From contig JAUIRK010000903.1 in the NCBI GenBank assembly GCA_030549495.1, forward strand, positions 1,860,001 through 1,924,000: a stretch of 64,000 nucleotides of DNA, read 5' to 3'. The DNA is from Nectonema munidae. Lineage: Eukaryota; Nematomorpha; Nectonematoida; Nectonematidae. Below, piece by piece: positions 1 to 12,235 of this stretch. A model generated the notes under the pieces. It saw only the letters and a program-made list of their open reading frames with translations, ran no database searches and was not told the DNA's origin. Both the position numbers and the translations under genes were made by a program. How positions within the stretch are numbered: position 1 is the first letter of the stretch; the number at the start of each line of letters is the position of its first letter.

Positions 1-300
1 CATCAAGTGCGGCCTTTGATATAAATATTATTTTTTATAAAAACTTTGAATAGTTTTTAAGTCTGAAATAATTCACGATGTAACAAAAATTTGTTTCATT
101 CAATTTTTTATGTCTTTTATATAATTCAATGATGGTAGGTTCATTGCTATATTAATTATTTAATTTCATCTTCAATATTTTTTACATGATTCTGTAGTTT
201 GTGTTTTGCAGCTTTTTAGATAATAATTGGAGTTTTTTAAACTATTAAAAGTTTTTTTTACTTGCGCATTTCATAGTTTTGTTTATTTGAAACATTTAAG
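1..300. other. Left edge, AT-rich, no gene
   Basis: No coding segment seen. The motif agtgcggcct at 6-15 recurs at 4833-4842 in the 3' part of the hAT element near 4.9 kb, so the window may begin inside the tail of another hAT copy. That is an inference from one 10-bp match. Confidence 0.3.
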
Positions 301-308
301 ATTGAAAA

Positions 309-1990
309 ATGTCCAAAAGAACATGTAAAATAGATCCCGATCATTTTTGCTATGTCTGTGGCGAGTATATTAATTCTAAACAAGTCAAATTCAACATATC
401 CTCAAACACAAGATACTTTGTTGCATATAAAAAATATTTCGGCATTTCCATTGGTGACCAGCACAAATCTTGGGCACTACATGTGATTGCGAATCTTGCA
501 AGCCACTTTTAGAAGGCTGGTTAAGAGGAATGAGAAAGTGTATGCCGTTTGCTGTTCCAAGAGTATGGAGGGAACCTACCAATCATTTCAATGATTGCTA
601 TTTTTGTATGGTGGATCTTAATTTGTATAAAAAGCCCACAGACAAGAAAAAACTGGTTTATCCGAACATTCCTTCTTCTTTAGCTCCTGTTTTTATAGAG
701 CTACCAATTCCATCTTTACCACAAACTTCTGAAACTGATGAAGAGGATGATGATGATGTCAATAGTGAAGAGCCTTGGATACCAACACAATTAAAATTCA
801 TTGAAAGTCAGCATCACTTTCCTAACCAGGATGAACAAGGTGACTTAGTGAAGGATTTGAATTTGACTAAATCATTTTCAGAGCTTTTAGCTTCCCGACT
901 GAAGGAATGGAATTTGTTATTTCCAGGAGTGAAAATTTCAAAGTTTAGGCATAGACACAAAGACTTTTCACATTTTTATTCTATGTCTAATACTCTGTGT
1001 TTTTGTTCACATATTTCAGGTTTGTTTGAAGGAATTGGAGTATCTCATCTTTCCAACCAATGGCGTTTATTTATTGATTCGTCCTTAAAAAGTTTGAAAG
1101 CAGTTTTGCTTCATAACGGTAACAAATATCCCTCAATACCTATCGGTCATTCCTCACAACTTAAAGAAAATTAAGAAAATTTTACTTGAATTGATAAAAT
1201 ATGAAAAGTCTAATTGGGATATTTGCGGAGATTTCAAAATAATTGGTTTGCTTTTGGGAATGCAGGGTGGATATACAAAGTATCCTTGCTTCCTTTGTTT
1301 ATGGAACAGTAGGGACAAAGAAAAACATTACACAGAAAATGTCTGGCCAAAAAGAACATATTTCAAAATTGGATGTCATAACGTCAAGTTTACTCCACTG
1401 GTACAGAAAGAAAAAGTCCTTTTACCACCACTCCATATCAAACTTGGCCTGGCTAAACAATTCATCACGGCTTTGTCTTCTGACAGTCAGGTGATATGTG
1501 AGTTGAGACGAATGTTTCCAAAAGTTTCCGAAGCAAAGTTAAACGCTGGTATATTTAATGGTCCTCAAATTAAAAAAATGTTCAATTCGAAATTTTTTGA
1601 AAGTCAGATGACGAAAAATGAGAAAAAGCATGGATGGCATTCAGAAATATTGTTGACGCGTTCTTAGGGAAAAATAAGGAAACTTCAAAGAATTGATTTC
1701 GGAACTGATTAAAAGTTACAAAGAGTTGAATTGTAGAATGCCAATTAAAATGCATTATTTGCATTCTCATTTGGATTTTTCAAACCAAATCTTGGAGATG
1801 TATCGGAAGAGCATGGAGAGCGGTTTCACCAAGATATTAAAGAGATGGAAAAGCGGTATCAAGGAAGATGGGATGAAAGTATGATCGTTTGGAATTTAAC
1901 TCGGCAAAGTTCAGATGAAAACAAGCAAAAGAGACGAACTAATACACGATTTTGATTTTTTTTTGTATTTTTCTAAAAAATAAACATTTG
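309..1990 (+). pseudogene. Family A relic: broken copy of a multi-copy transposon-type gene
   Basis: Three or more consecutive reading-frame blocks (309-512, 470-1174, 1191-1667, 1693-1884) read as one broken gene. Visible landmarks are a CxxC pair near the start (FCYVCGEY), the segment IGDQHKSWA, a CxxC in DCYFC, an acidic linker rich in E and D, then LFIDSSLKSLKAVLLHNG, and a late cysteine motif (YPCFLCLW) with PPLHIKLGLAKQF. This pattern is familiar from large uncharacterised families in arthropods and Hydra that behave like mobile genes. I do not know a firm superfamily name, and an RNase H-like transposase fold is only a guess. Two AATAAA-type signals follow near 1979. The same family recurs at 36.8-37.9 kb on the minus strand, and its first ~60 codons lie in both inverted arms at 15.8 and 23.4 kb. 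Confidence 0.6.
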
Positions 1991-2315
1991 AAAAAATAAA
2001 AAATTCAAATATAAACTTTAAATAAACATTTATAAAATCATTTAGTCACACATGTATATATGTATATGCAATTTATTCAATTTGAAAAAAAATATGAAAA
2101 CTTATAACAGTGCAGAAATAAAGCAGATTTTCAGAATTAAAAAAACTTTTTGAAACAAAATTTTTTTATTCTTTTGTTACACGGTGTTATAAACCTGAAA
2201 CTTATAATATACACCTCACACTTAGACGAAAGGAATATTAATCGTGTTCAGTGATGTCACTCCCATAAATTGGAAGCATTTTTCTCTGAACCCAATGAAT
2301 TTTAACTTAACTGGT

Positions 2316-2706
2316 TTTCTCCCAATGTGCTCATATGAGGACACAAAAAATATTGTCTTTAATTTATGATCATTTTTTGTAACAGTGACAATTGACTTCA
2401 AAAAAAATATTTTTTATGAAATAATGCACTAGAAAATTATGTTTAACAAAAAAATATTTTTTTTTATTTTTGATTTTCTAATAATTAAAGTTTTTAGAGT
2501 GAATTTTTCCATTGAAATTTTCCAGGCTTGCCAAAGTTTTTTTTTAAAAATTACAAAAGTATGAATGCCTTTTTTATTTGAGTAAATTACATATCAAGCT
2601 AAACAAGTTAAATTAGTATAATCATAATTTATTTTGAAAAAAACCATATAATATATAAGTTGAAGAACTTTCAATAGTACTGTCCTCATATGAGGACATT
2701 GGTATC
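2316..2706. repeat. Fold-back MITE with palindromic ends
   Basis: Two inverted copies of CCAATGTSCTCATATGAGG (left about 2334-2354, right about 2683-2704) face each other across ~330 bp of AT-rich DNA. The core TCCTCATATGAGGA is itself a palindrome. TTAA occurs at the left edge but no matching TTAA was found on the right, so a piggyBac-type origin is only suggested. Confidence 0.45.
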
Positions 2707-2899
2707 ATACACTAATTTTCTATTGAATCGATTTTTAAAGAAAACCTGATAAATTTTATCATCAAATTTATTAATTTTTAAATGAATAATAAAATACAAA
2801 TATAAAATTTTTTACATGTATAAAATTATATTTTTTATAATAGAATGTATAATATTTTAATAAAGTTTATTATTGAATATATAAATAAATTTTTCACGT

Positions 2900-4902
2900 T
2901 TAGAATAAAATATGGATGAAGGAATACCGTTTGACAAATTGGAAGAATAAATACACTTCTTTTTATCCCAGATTTCAGAACTATGTCAAAATATTGAAAC
3001 GAACTTTGAAAGAAGAAAATAGGATCTTTAATGAAGAATGGGACTGAAATATTTTTTAGTGAATAGGGGCGGCAAAATGTCTTGCTTGCTGTTTGATACC
3101 ACAATTGTAACGGTTAAGAAATTCAATGCACAGCAACATTACGCTCTTCATAAAGGCAATAAATATGCCAAATTAGAGGGTGAGTCTCGAAAGCTAGCAC
3201 TGAAAAAACTGAAAGATGGAAAGGAAAAGCAAAGCCAATTGTTCTATTCTGTGTTACATCAAGGGAATGCTGTGTCAGAAGCCAGCTATGACGTTGTATA
3301 TTTGCTTGGAAAAAAGAGTAAATCTTTCACCGATGCAGAAGAATATAAAGAGGTGCCTCCTTCAAGAAGAAATAATACAGATCGAAAGCATGAATTGGCC
3401 TGTAATGTAACAGAGCAACTCAAAAATGTTATCTAGAAGGAAAATGTCTATTACTCAGTAGCTTTGGATGAATCGACAGATCCCACAGATTCAGCACAAA
3501 TATTGTATTTTATTCGTGCTATTACTGATAATAATTTTCAAATATTTGAAGAATTGTTTGCTTTAGGCACCCTTAAAGGAAGGACACGGGGGATAGATAT
3601 ATTTAACAACTTCAAAGAGCAATGTCATAAAGTATTACTAAGTTGATAAGTGTGTCCATCTATGCTGGCTAAGAATGAAGGATTTATTGCGCATCTTAAA
3701 AGAGAAACCAAAGATCCAAATGAACTGATTTCTTTTCATTGTATTTTACATCAACAAAATCTCTGTGCAAAATCTGTCATTTTAAATGATACTTTTCAAA
3801 AGGTTATAAGTATTGTTAACTATATTCGAGCAAATGCCACGAAGCATCGTCAATTTCGAAACATGCTGATGATGGATGACGAAGTAATTAGTGTAGATTT
3901 GCCTTTTCACTCAAAAGTACGCTGGTTGTCACAAGGGAAAGTATTGGTCAAAATTTTGTCTTTACGAAGGCAAATAATTGACTTTTTCAAAGAAAGTGAC
4001 AAATATTGTGAATTATCAGATCCAAATTTTTACAGAGATGTAGCTTTTTTTATGTATTTCGTTGCAAGGCAGAAATAAATCTATTTATGATGTGTCAAAA
4101 AATTCTAGCAAAAAAGTTGTTTTTCAAGTCTCTTTTGGCTCAAGTGAAAATGAAGATATCTATAAATCTTTTAAAGAATACGGATCAGTTGTAGACTATA
4201 CAATAAAAGATTCAGTGACTTTGGAAAGCATAACACCACTCTGAAACTTGCTTTTCAGCTTGATGTATCAGAGGCTCCCGAAGAGTTACAGATAGGGCTC
4301 ATTGAAATGTCTGAAGATATCCTGAAATCTCTGTTTGACAACAGGGAAGATCCCATTGAAATTTAGAAAAAGGCGGTAGAATATCCTCGTCTTCGTGGAC
4401 ATGCACGCCGACTGATTTCCTGCTTTTCTACAACATACTCTTGTGAATTTCTCGTACTTGATGCAAATAAAGAATTCGCTGAGAACACAGTTGACAGATG
4501 AGCATTTGGAGGACCAATTAAAACTAAGAACCACTATGTTTGAGCCTGATATCAAAATGCTTTCTCAAAAGAAACAAACTCAAAGAAGTCATTGATTTGT
4601 ATAAAAATGACCTACTTACCTAAAAGAAATATTTGAAAACTTGATATTCTCGATGTTTATACGCCTGTCTTTTTTTAAGAATATTATTATTTAATACTTG
4701 TATAAAAAGTACCTACTTACTTAAATAAAATATTTTAAAATGTTATGTTTATGATAAATATAAATACCTGTCGTTCTTTTATTTGTCTTACAAGTGGATT
4801 AAATAATTGGAAACAAAAATAATAATTTGTTCAGTGCGGCCTCTATGAGGGACGATGAATTGTAAGGTGGCCTTCATGGACAAAAAGGTTCCCCACCTCT
4901 AG
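2900..4902 (+). mobile_element. hAT transposon relic, Charlie/GTF2IRD2-like
   Basis: A degenerate hAT transposase on the plus strand. A BED-like N-terminal region (from about 3038) is followed by an RNase H fold with the first catalytic aspartate in ALDESTDPTDSAQ (about 3464), a conserved FHCILHQQNLCAK block (about 3738) and LPFHSKVRWLSQG (about 3900). The order matches the hAT transposase domesticated as vertebrate GTF2IRD2. The coding region is broken by several frameshifts or stops, around 3436, 3645 and 4075 and in the C-terminal part. The 3' end, ccccacctctag near 4902, looks like a Charlie terminal repeat, and agtgcggcct is a typical subterminal motif. No matching 5' terminus was found, so it is probably truncated there. 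Confidence 0.7.
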
Positions 4903-4989
4903 ACTCTCTATGGTATCGAGTAAAACAATTCAAAACTGTTTTAATCATGCTAGGTTTAGAAAATTTTTCAGATATGCTATACAAGTGAT

Positions 4990-6139
4990 TTAAAAAGTGG
5001 CACTGAAAATCCGCCTTTTTTGTTAGAAAAAGGAGGAGATGTTGGACTGCTCACATCTTCTGATCTGCAAAGTTACATTGAAGTGGATGATGACTTAGTT
5101 ACTACCGCTCCTCTGTCGGATGATGCAATTATAAAAGATGTTTCAGATCGGTGTTGCGAAACTTCAGAAAGCAGCGACATAGATGAAGAAGAGAATATTG
5201 ATTCTCAACCAGCGCCCACTGTATCTGATCAGGGCCGGTGCTAGGAATTGCGGGGCCCAATTAGAAATATGATAGAGGGGCCCTGACTTTACATAGTAAA
5301 ATTTATCGGTGTTTATATTTAATATAAAAAACACATAAAAACAAAAAAAAAAGACATTTAATGCTTGGTATAAAAAAAATTAAAGGAACTATGGATACTT
5401 TTATTGCTTTAATTTTAACATCAAGAGAGACAAACTAGGCAATTACATATACTCTTTGAAAAAGATTCTTCTAGCTTTTTTATTTGCAAAATCTTTCAAA
5501 TATTTTTTGAGATATAATTCTAAAAATGTAGTTTATTAATTTTTAAAAACCTTTTTCAAAAACCTAGACTTCAAGTAATAAAAAACTAAATATTAGAACC
5601 TAAATTTATAAATTTTGGTTGGCTGTCTGTAAATATTAATTTTTTCATGTGATTTTAAAAAAAGCTTTTTTAAAATTTAGAGATAAAATTTCTTTTTTGA
5701 AATTTGTAGCTGTAGAAAACTTAAATGTTTAAAAAAGTAAGAAAAAAATACGCCATTCCACGTCGCTTTGAAAAGTGAAAAAATGCGCCATTGCTAAAGG
5801 AGGTGACATAACGATAATTTACAAAAATCATCATGCATAATGAATTAATATTATGAGAAAGATTATCTCACTTTTCATTTTACATTTTTAGTAGTTATTT
5901 TGTACGTCATATAATATAGAAAAAGGCACACAGGCGCGGGGCCCAATTTGATACCATCGGTCAAATCGGCTTGAAAACGGCACTGTATCTGATGCTCTAA
6001 ATAGTCTAAATCAGTATAATAAATTAATCAAGTTTCTTCAAACTAAAAACAACACACAAGAAAACTTTATAAAACAATGCAAAAGTACATCGCTTTCTCA
6101 AACACGCATTACTGACATTTTTAAAAACTTTTTTGAATA
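4990..6139 (+). pseudogene. Tigger/pogo transposase C-terminus, split by a MITE
   Basis: An acidic segment (SDLQSYIEVDDDLVTTAPLS, then an E/D-rich run) reads from about 4990 to 5229. It resumes after the insertion at 5986 with ALNSLNQYNKLIKFLQ and ends QTRITDIFKNFFE before a stop at 6137-6139. This matches the usual C-terminal tail of Tigger transposases, where a helical ALxxLN segment is followed by a KITDFF-like end. The catalytic core is not present in the window, so this is a 5'-truncated relic. The frame on both sides agrees once the 8-bp target duplication and the MITE are set aside. Confidence 0.55.
5230..5985. mobile_element. hAT MITE with perfect 8-bp target duplication
   Basis: A 756-bp element beginning CAGGGCCGGTG and ending CGGCACTG. 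The flanks tatctgat at 5222-5229 and 5986-5993 are identical 8-bp target duplications, which is diagnostic of hAT. No transposase is encoded. Subterminal GGGGCCC motifs occur at both ends. It sits inside the Tigger reading frame. Confidence 0.85.
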
Positions 6140-7840
6140 AAAATTTTCTTATTACTTTATTGTTTTATGCATGTTGTATTTTTTCAGTTTTAAATAAGGT
6201 ATATTTGGTAAAAGTTTATGTAATTTCATCGGTCTTTAGTCGGAATCGGAATGTTTAAAACATCAACACTCAAAAATTGTTTAAATGCGCTTTAGGCATT
6301 TTGGTTTAATATAAGTATGGAAATGGAATTTTAATAATGTATGGAAATGAGTTGTAATTTCTTTAATAATTTTCCTAGTAATTTTGGTAAATTTCTTCAA
6401 AATTTTCATTAATATAATTATTGAATCTGGCTAAATTCCTTCATTTTGATGATCATCACATACTCTACCCAAATCAACTTCTCGACAAAATCTAACACTC
6501 ATCCTCCCTCTTCAATGCACTGCTTAGATCACCCAGAAACACCACAAGCATCTTCGAATTCAAACGCAACCCTTCACCCACTACTTGCACAATATCAACT
6601 CTCCTTGCTCAACTTAGCCCCTATTTACTCCTCTCAATTTACTGAATTTCATACTTTTATTACTATATATATATATATATGTTATAACTATACACTACAA
6701 AATCTTCGGTTTTTGATTAATAAAATCAATTGAATTGAATCTTTTGATTTTTGAAAGTTTTGACTTAATTGTATTTTATCAATATTAAATCAAAAAATCA
6801 ATTAAACATTTTTCAAATCCTCGGTTAAAGAGAAACTCGTTTAGTACGAACCAAAAAGGCGTTCCCTTTCAACTTCTTTATAACTAAGTTTTACTGTATT
6901 CCATTTAAACAGTGTACTTCATGAATGGCGTCACTGTTTTGATCAACATAAACATCTCTCTAAGTACGATGTATACCTAAGTGTGTTTGAAATGATTATT
7001 ATTTATGGTTAATGAGTTAAAAGTCCTCGGTTATAAATAATTTCACCGTTATTTCTCTCTTTTTGTCTCTCGCTTTCTTTAGATTATTCAACTTTAAACA
7101 ATCTCTACGCCATAAACTCGTAATGTTTTATGATGCCATTCATACATAAGCACCTAACTCGTTTACAGGAAACAGTACATCTATGGTGGCACTTCAAACA
7201 ACCTATAAACTATAAACTAAACTCTTTAAAATGGGAATTAACATATTTTTTCTCTTTTATTATGTTTCTATACTAAATTGAAAAATGATCTAAAAAACTT
7301 CTGCATGAGAGTTTGGCTTCCTATAGTTCTAGTGAGGCTTTTTGATTATCGTCTTTCTTATCTTACATCAAAATGACCAATCTAATTTACGCAACTCTTG
7401 TCATTTATTTCTACCAAGATTCACGCTTCGTAACGAAAAGAAATCTCTCAAGTTTTAGAGTTTGCGGGACATGGAATGCATTTTTGTGCCATAAGATCAT
7501 GATAACCGATTCGACAAAAAAGTGAAGAAATTGCTTTCAAGTTATTTCATTGAAAAGTATAGTATTTGTTGCAATAAGAATCATTGTTTCTCTTCTTCTC
7601 ACACTACATAACTTGTTGTTTTTTTTTCTTGTTCGACCTTGGCGAGTCTCAGTATAATCTTAAATTCTTTTTATGTTTTGTTTTGTCTAAGTGTGTTTTG
7701 TGCTACTTTAATATAATTTACTCATTTTGAATTCAATAAATTTCTTCTCTTCTTCTTCTTTTGACAATTACAATATTTATTTATTAGAAAAGTTAAATGA
7801 TTTTGAAAAAACAAGGATGTTTTAAATAATATTTCAATTT
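6140..7840. other. No gene recognised
   Basis: AT-rich sequence without a recognisable coding segment, tRNA or element end. A (TA)n run lies near 6665. Pyrimidine-rich text at 6470-6640 resembles LINE 3' untranslated sequence, which is weak support only. Confidence 0.3.
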
Positions 7841-10200
7841 TTGTTTGAAAGTATTCTTACTAACGATCATAATCTGATCCTGGATAAGACACAACACTTC
7901 CAAAATCATTTTCATATCCTGTTGAAACAAAAGACTCCCTCAAATGTTTCATTACATGCCTTATTGTCGCTGATAATCCCCAAGTCTTTTGATAAAGATG
8001 AAGAAAGCAGTTCAACGGCAATTGAAAACAAATTGAATCCAGCCCGTAACAAGTTGGGTTTTAATAAATTTAAAAGAACAAAAGATGATTCTCTAATTTT
8101 GCATTCTGAGTTCTGATGCAAATAATAATAAATATCGAAGAGAAGAATTACATGTTTGAAGGCATAAAAGCTAAGTCTCCTTTCTTGTCTCAAAGGAATT
8201 AACAAAAGTATTGACTTGAAGAAGTTAATAATATAATTTGCAACCAAAACAATCTTCATCCCGAAAATTTTTTTCAATATGTTCACATTTTTAGCGAGTA
8301 TTTTATAACATTGTTATACAATTTAAGCAATTTAAATTGTTAGGGTTAAGTAATTAAAGAGAGGCAGTTTAATCGAAAGTATTATTATATATACTATGAC
8401 TGGTCTCCGAGGTGGAATCTCGCTCGCTAGAGACCTGTTAGGATCTGTTATCACTGTAATAAGTATAATTACTATGCTAAAGACTGTCAAGCGAATACCC
8501 CAGGTGTAAGTATTGTGTTTTATCTCTCACTTTTCGAACACGTTTATCATAAGAAAGAAACGCAATTTTGTCAACTATGAGCTTCAAATAATCGTGAATT
8601 TTCCCCACACTTGCAATTCTCTGTATTGCTTTACACTCAATAGGTTGAAAGATTTTCACAATAATACCATTACTTCATCTTTGAATTTTAGTCTTAATAA
8701 AATTAATGTCCGAAACTTTAAACCATTATTCTCTTCATCTTTTGGATATATTTTCTTTAAAAGAATGTGATAAAGCTCTTAATACGAATTCTTCTAACTT
8801 GATCTCCCATGATGATGTTCCTATTTTTCTAAAAAATTTTGTCTGCATGATGTTATACTGTCAATCACTTAACTCAAAATTTGACGATATTTGCGGTGCT
8901 GTTAATAATATAAATTCCTATTTCCTTGACCCATCTCCAAGAAAATTAGCTAAAATCTACCTTTAATTTCTTTAATTTTTCTAGGTATAAATTTATTTTG
9001 AAGCCTTCTATTCTATCACCTCATTCTGGCCTTGGCTTCCTTATAAATGGGAGCGGCTTTTTCAACCAAATCTCAAATGACTTTTCATCAAAGTTTTTGA
9101 AAGTTTTTTTATCTACGTCGTTGCCAAAAATGAAAAAACTTTAATGATTCACAATTTATATCGCCCGTCTCATAACACAGATGAATCTTATCAATGGATT
9201 TTTGAATATAGTTTTAAAGATTATTTGAGTGATCTATGTTCTAAATTTTTTGATGTTTTTTTGGTGATTTTAAAGAGTTATTTAAAAAGTCAAGAGCTTT
9301 AATTCCCTCTCTGATACTCTATTGTATAAAGGAAGTTCTATAAATCCCAAATTCACGTAGTTAAATCTACATACTACTACAATAAACTTTATTCTAATAA
9401 AAAAATGCATGGAAAATTCTAAATGAATTCATTAAATAGAAAAAGATGATAATTGCCATCCTTTTACCTGTTTTGATTTTCCTAAAAATTTACCTAAAAT
9501 GAAGAATGCGTTGTTAACAGTTGTTTTGATTATATTGATAAACATGCTCATTTGAATTCTACTTCACTCTATTTTTCTGGTTTTATCCCTCTCTACCATT
9601 TTATCTTGAAGAATCTTAAATCCTTCGGACTTGATGTCATTAATTTGAAAATCATCATATTGTCTTTTATTTATTTCTGAATCACAGATTTCTGAATCAC
9701 ATATTGTCATTTATTTCTGATGTGCTACTCTATCTCCTAGTGTCTCACAGCGAATTTTTCCAAATGTACCGAAACATTCTAAAGGTATCCCTTGTCTTAA
9801 AGAAAATAAACTTTCCAATTAGATGGATAACTTCCCCCCTATTTCCATTTTGTCTACTTTTTTTAAAAATACTTTAGATGACGTTAATTAAGTTTTCTGA
9901 TTTTGTTAAGCGTTTTAATTTTCCAAAAGAAAACAAGTTTGCTTTAACCCAAAGCTCCAGTACTGAATCTGCTTTTCTTAACCGCATCCTTTCTCTTTCT
10001 AAATACGATCAATCGCGTCTTAAATCGCGGTGGACCTTTCTTGGCATCTCTAAGGCATTCGATTCAAATGTTTTGTTTATTCACAAATAATTTTGCCTTG
10101 GTTTTGGCTTAAATCAGGATCAAGTCTCCTGAGTAATAGATTCAAATGTTATGATCAAATTAAAATTAATTTGATATGATGTTAACTTTAAAGGAGGTTT
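7841..10200 (+). mobile_element. Non-LTR retrotransposon (jockey/CR1-like) relic
   Basis: Fragmentary LINE on the plus strand. An endonuclease-like stretch (SPHSGLGFLINGSGFFNQIS near 9025, a degenerate VYRP-type block near 9150) is followed by reverse-transcriptase pieces: a PPISILSTFFKNTLDDV block near 9836 and, at 9878-10087, KFSDFVKRFNF...TESAFLNRI...FLGISKAFDSN, the familiar FLDLSKAFD motif. Open segments at 7841-8116 and 8706-8966 are probably other parts of the same element but carry no motif I can name. There are many stops and frameshifts, and neither end is resolved. Confidence 0.55.
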
Positions 10201-10415
10201 AGTGGCGATTTAGATAAATCTTAACATAGGGTGATAATATGAAAAGGGAAGTTGAAAACGGATTTTATACAACAAAAATAAGCTCAATTTAAATCAAATT
10301 TTACTATTTAATTTCTCCAAAATAAGCTTATTTTTGTCTTCCCAGGGATGAATCGTCTCAAAAAATGTATGTTTAATAGAATAGCTTAAGAATCCATCTG
10401 TGGAAATAGAACATT

Positions 10416-10530
10416 TTAATATATCGCTCGCTCCCATTACTTTTAACATCCGATATTCTGATAAAAATGATGACGTTGACAAGGTTTAATATTCTATTCT
10501 AAAATTAACGGAAGCCAACAATATATTTAA
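10416..10530. repeat. TTAA-flanked short MITE, degenerate copy
   Basis: TTAA at both ends, left arm ATATATCGCTCGCTCCCATT, right arm reading (on the other strand) ATATATTGTTGGCTTCCGTT. It is the same family as the much better preserved copy at 49105-49228. Confidence 0.6.
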
Positions 10531-11255
10531 AAATTTTGTATTATTCATTAATACCTACTTATCAAATTATTGTCCAGATGATGGCTTTACTCGCAAATAT
10601 CTATACACCTCTAATTAATTGTTCAATTTCTTTTTACGTTTCATCAGCATAAAATTAAGTTGTATATATAACTTTATATATTTCATTATAACTAAATTTT
10701 TCGTTTTTATATTTTACCTTATTTAGTTATTGTTTTTTTAATTCCGATATCTCCTTAAGCGGTTTTATTGCCTTGCGAAATATCCTATCACATGTTGTTA
10801 TCGATGAAATTAAGATTTATATTGAATATTATTTTATATTCTATACTTTAACCGTCATTTGACTACCTCAACACAATCGTGTTCACACGTTTATTCAAAC
10901 TTAATTTCCAAAAAGTTTCCAACTCATATAATAATTCACCAAACGAAAGATCACAATAATTCATGCCTAAAGTTTAATTAAAAAATATGGATGAAATAAA
11001 AAGTTTTTATGAATAGGAAAAAGAAAGATTTTATAAACTTGGTTATTTTAACGCCATCTAAACATTTTTAAAAAGTTGTAAAAAGTGAAATTTATGTTTC
11101 ATTTGCATAATTTCCGAGTTCTTGAGATGGTGAATTACTTTTTGTTCCACAAAATATATTTAAGACATCACTTTAACTGATAACTATCAATAATCCGTTT
11201 AGTGCTAGGTGGCATTCACTCTAAAAATCAATTGTAGAAAAATTTTGCAATAATA
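10531..11255. other. No gene recognised
   Basis: AT-rich, no coding segment, element end or RNA gene recognised. Confidence 0.3.
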
Positions 11256-11269
11256 GCATTTTCACTTTA

Positions 11270-11660
11270 AGTTCGTCTTTTTTGATTTTAGGTTCATCTT
11301 TTTACACTTTAAGTTCGTCCTTTTTCACTTTAAGTTCGTCTTTTTTCATTTTAAGTTCGTCCTTTTTCATTTTAAGTTCGTCTTTTTTCATTTTAAGTTC
11401 GTCCTTTTTCATTTTAACTTCGTCTTTTTACACTTTAAGTTCTTCTTTTTTGATTTTAGGTTCATCTTTTTACACTTTAAGTTCGTCTTTTTTCATTTTA
11501 AGTTTGTCTTTTTTCATTTTAAGTTTGTCTTTTTTCATTTTAAGTTCGTCTTTTTTCACTTTAAGTTCGTCCTTTTTCATTTTAAGTTCGTCTTTTTACA
11601 TTTTAAGTTCGTCTTTTTTCTAAGTTTGTCTTATCTCATTTTAAGTTGGCCTTTTTTATT
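11270..11660. repeat. 21-bp tandem repeat array, about 17 units
   Basis: Unit TTTTAAGTTCGTCTTTTTTCA repeated with a few substitutions. Because 21 is a multiple of 3, several frames stay open for many units: the plus strand reads ILSSSFF heptads and the minus strand reads DELKMKK heptads broken at units carrying TTTTTACA. No start site or conserved neighbour suggests that it is translated. Confidence 0.85.
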
Positions 11661-12233
11661 TAGATTTTTTTGAATTTTTTCTATAAATATTCAAAACTAG
11701 CACATTTAAAGAACAAGTTGCACACTTCGGAAAGAATACAAAATTGAGTAAAAAAATAAATTTAACAGTTAAAATTAAAAAGAAATATTTTTAGTAAAAA
11801 AGAATAACTTTATGTGGGTAAAAATAGTAATCATGAATAAATATTTGGACTATATAATTGTCCAGTTGAAGCTATATTGATGTTGTTTAGCATATGTCTA
11901 TAATAATTTGTACAGTCAAACGTAGAAATAGAATCAACACCTTCTCTGATTGTAGATGAAAAAACATAGTAATTCTTGTGGAATTCAATATATTTCTAAC
12001 TTTACTTTTAATTTTTGAAAAAAATGTTTCCGCACGAATTTATCATGAAGGAATAAGAAGAAAGGAACTTTAATTCATATTTTTCATTTTGTGGAGAAAT
12101 TTCTTTTACTTTTCTGGTCTTGTGGATTTTGGTATTTTCTAGGAGAATCCAAGCATAATTTTTAATGAATTATCAAGATTAAGAAGAAGATATTTATTAA
12201 GACTATGTAACAGATCGAAAACAAAAATATATA
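11661..12233. other. No gene recognised
   Basis: AT-rich spacer between the tandem array and the Tigger element. Confidence 0.3.
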
Positions 12234-12235
12234 TA

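Noticed and set aside
8400-8460. Hairpin GGTCTC...GAGACC considered as an RNA gene
   Set aside because: Only a 6-bp stem with no further conserved structure.
11282-11623. 113-codon frame of ILSSSFF repeats
   Set aside because: Product of a 21-bp tandem array; no start context or relatives.
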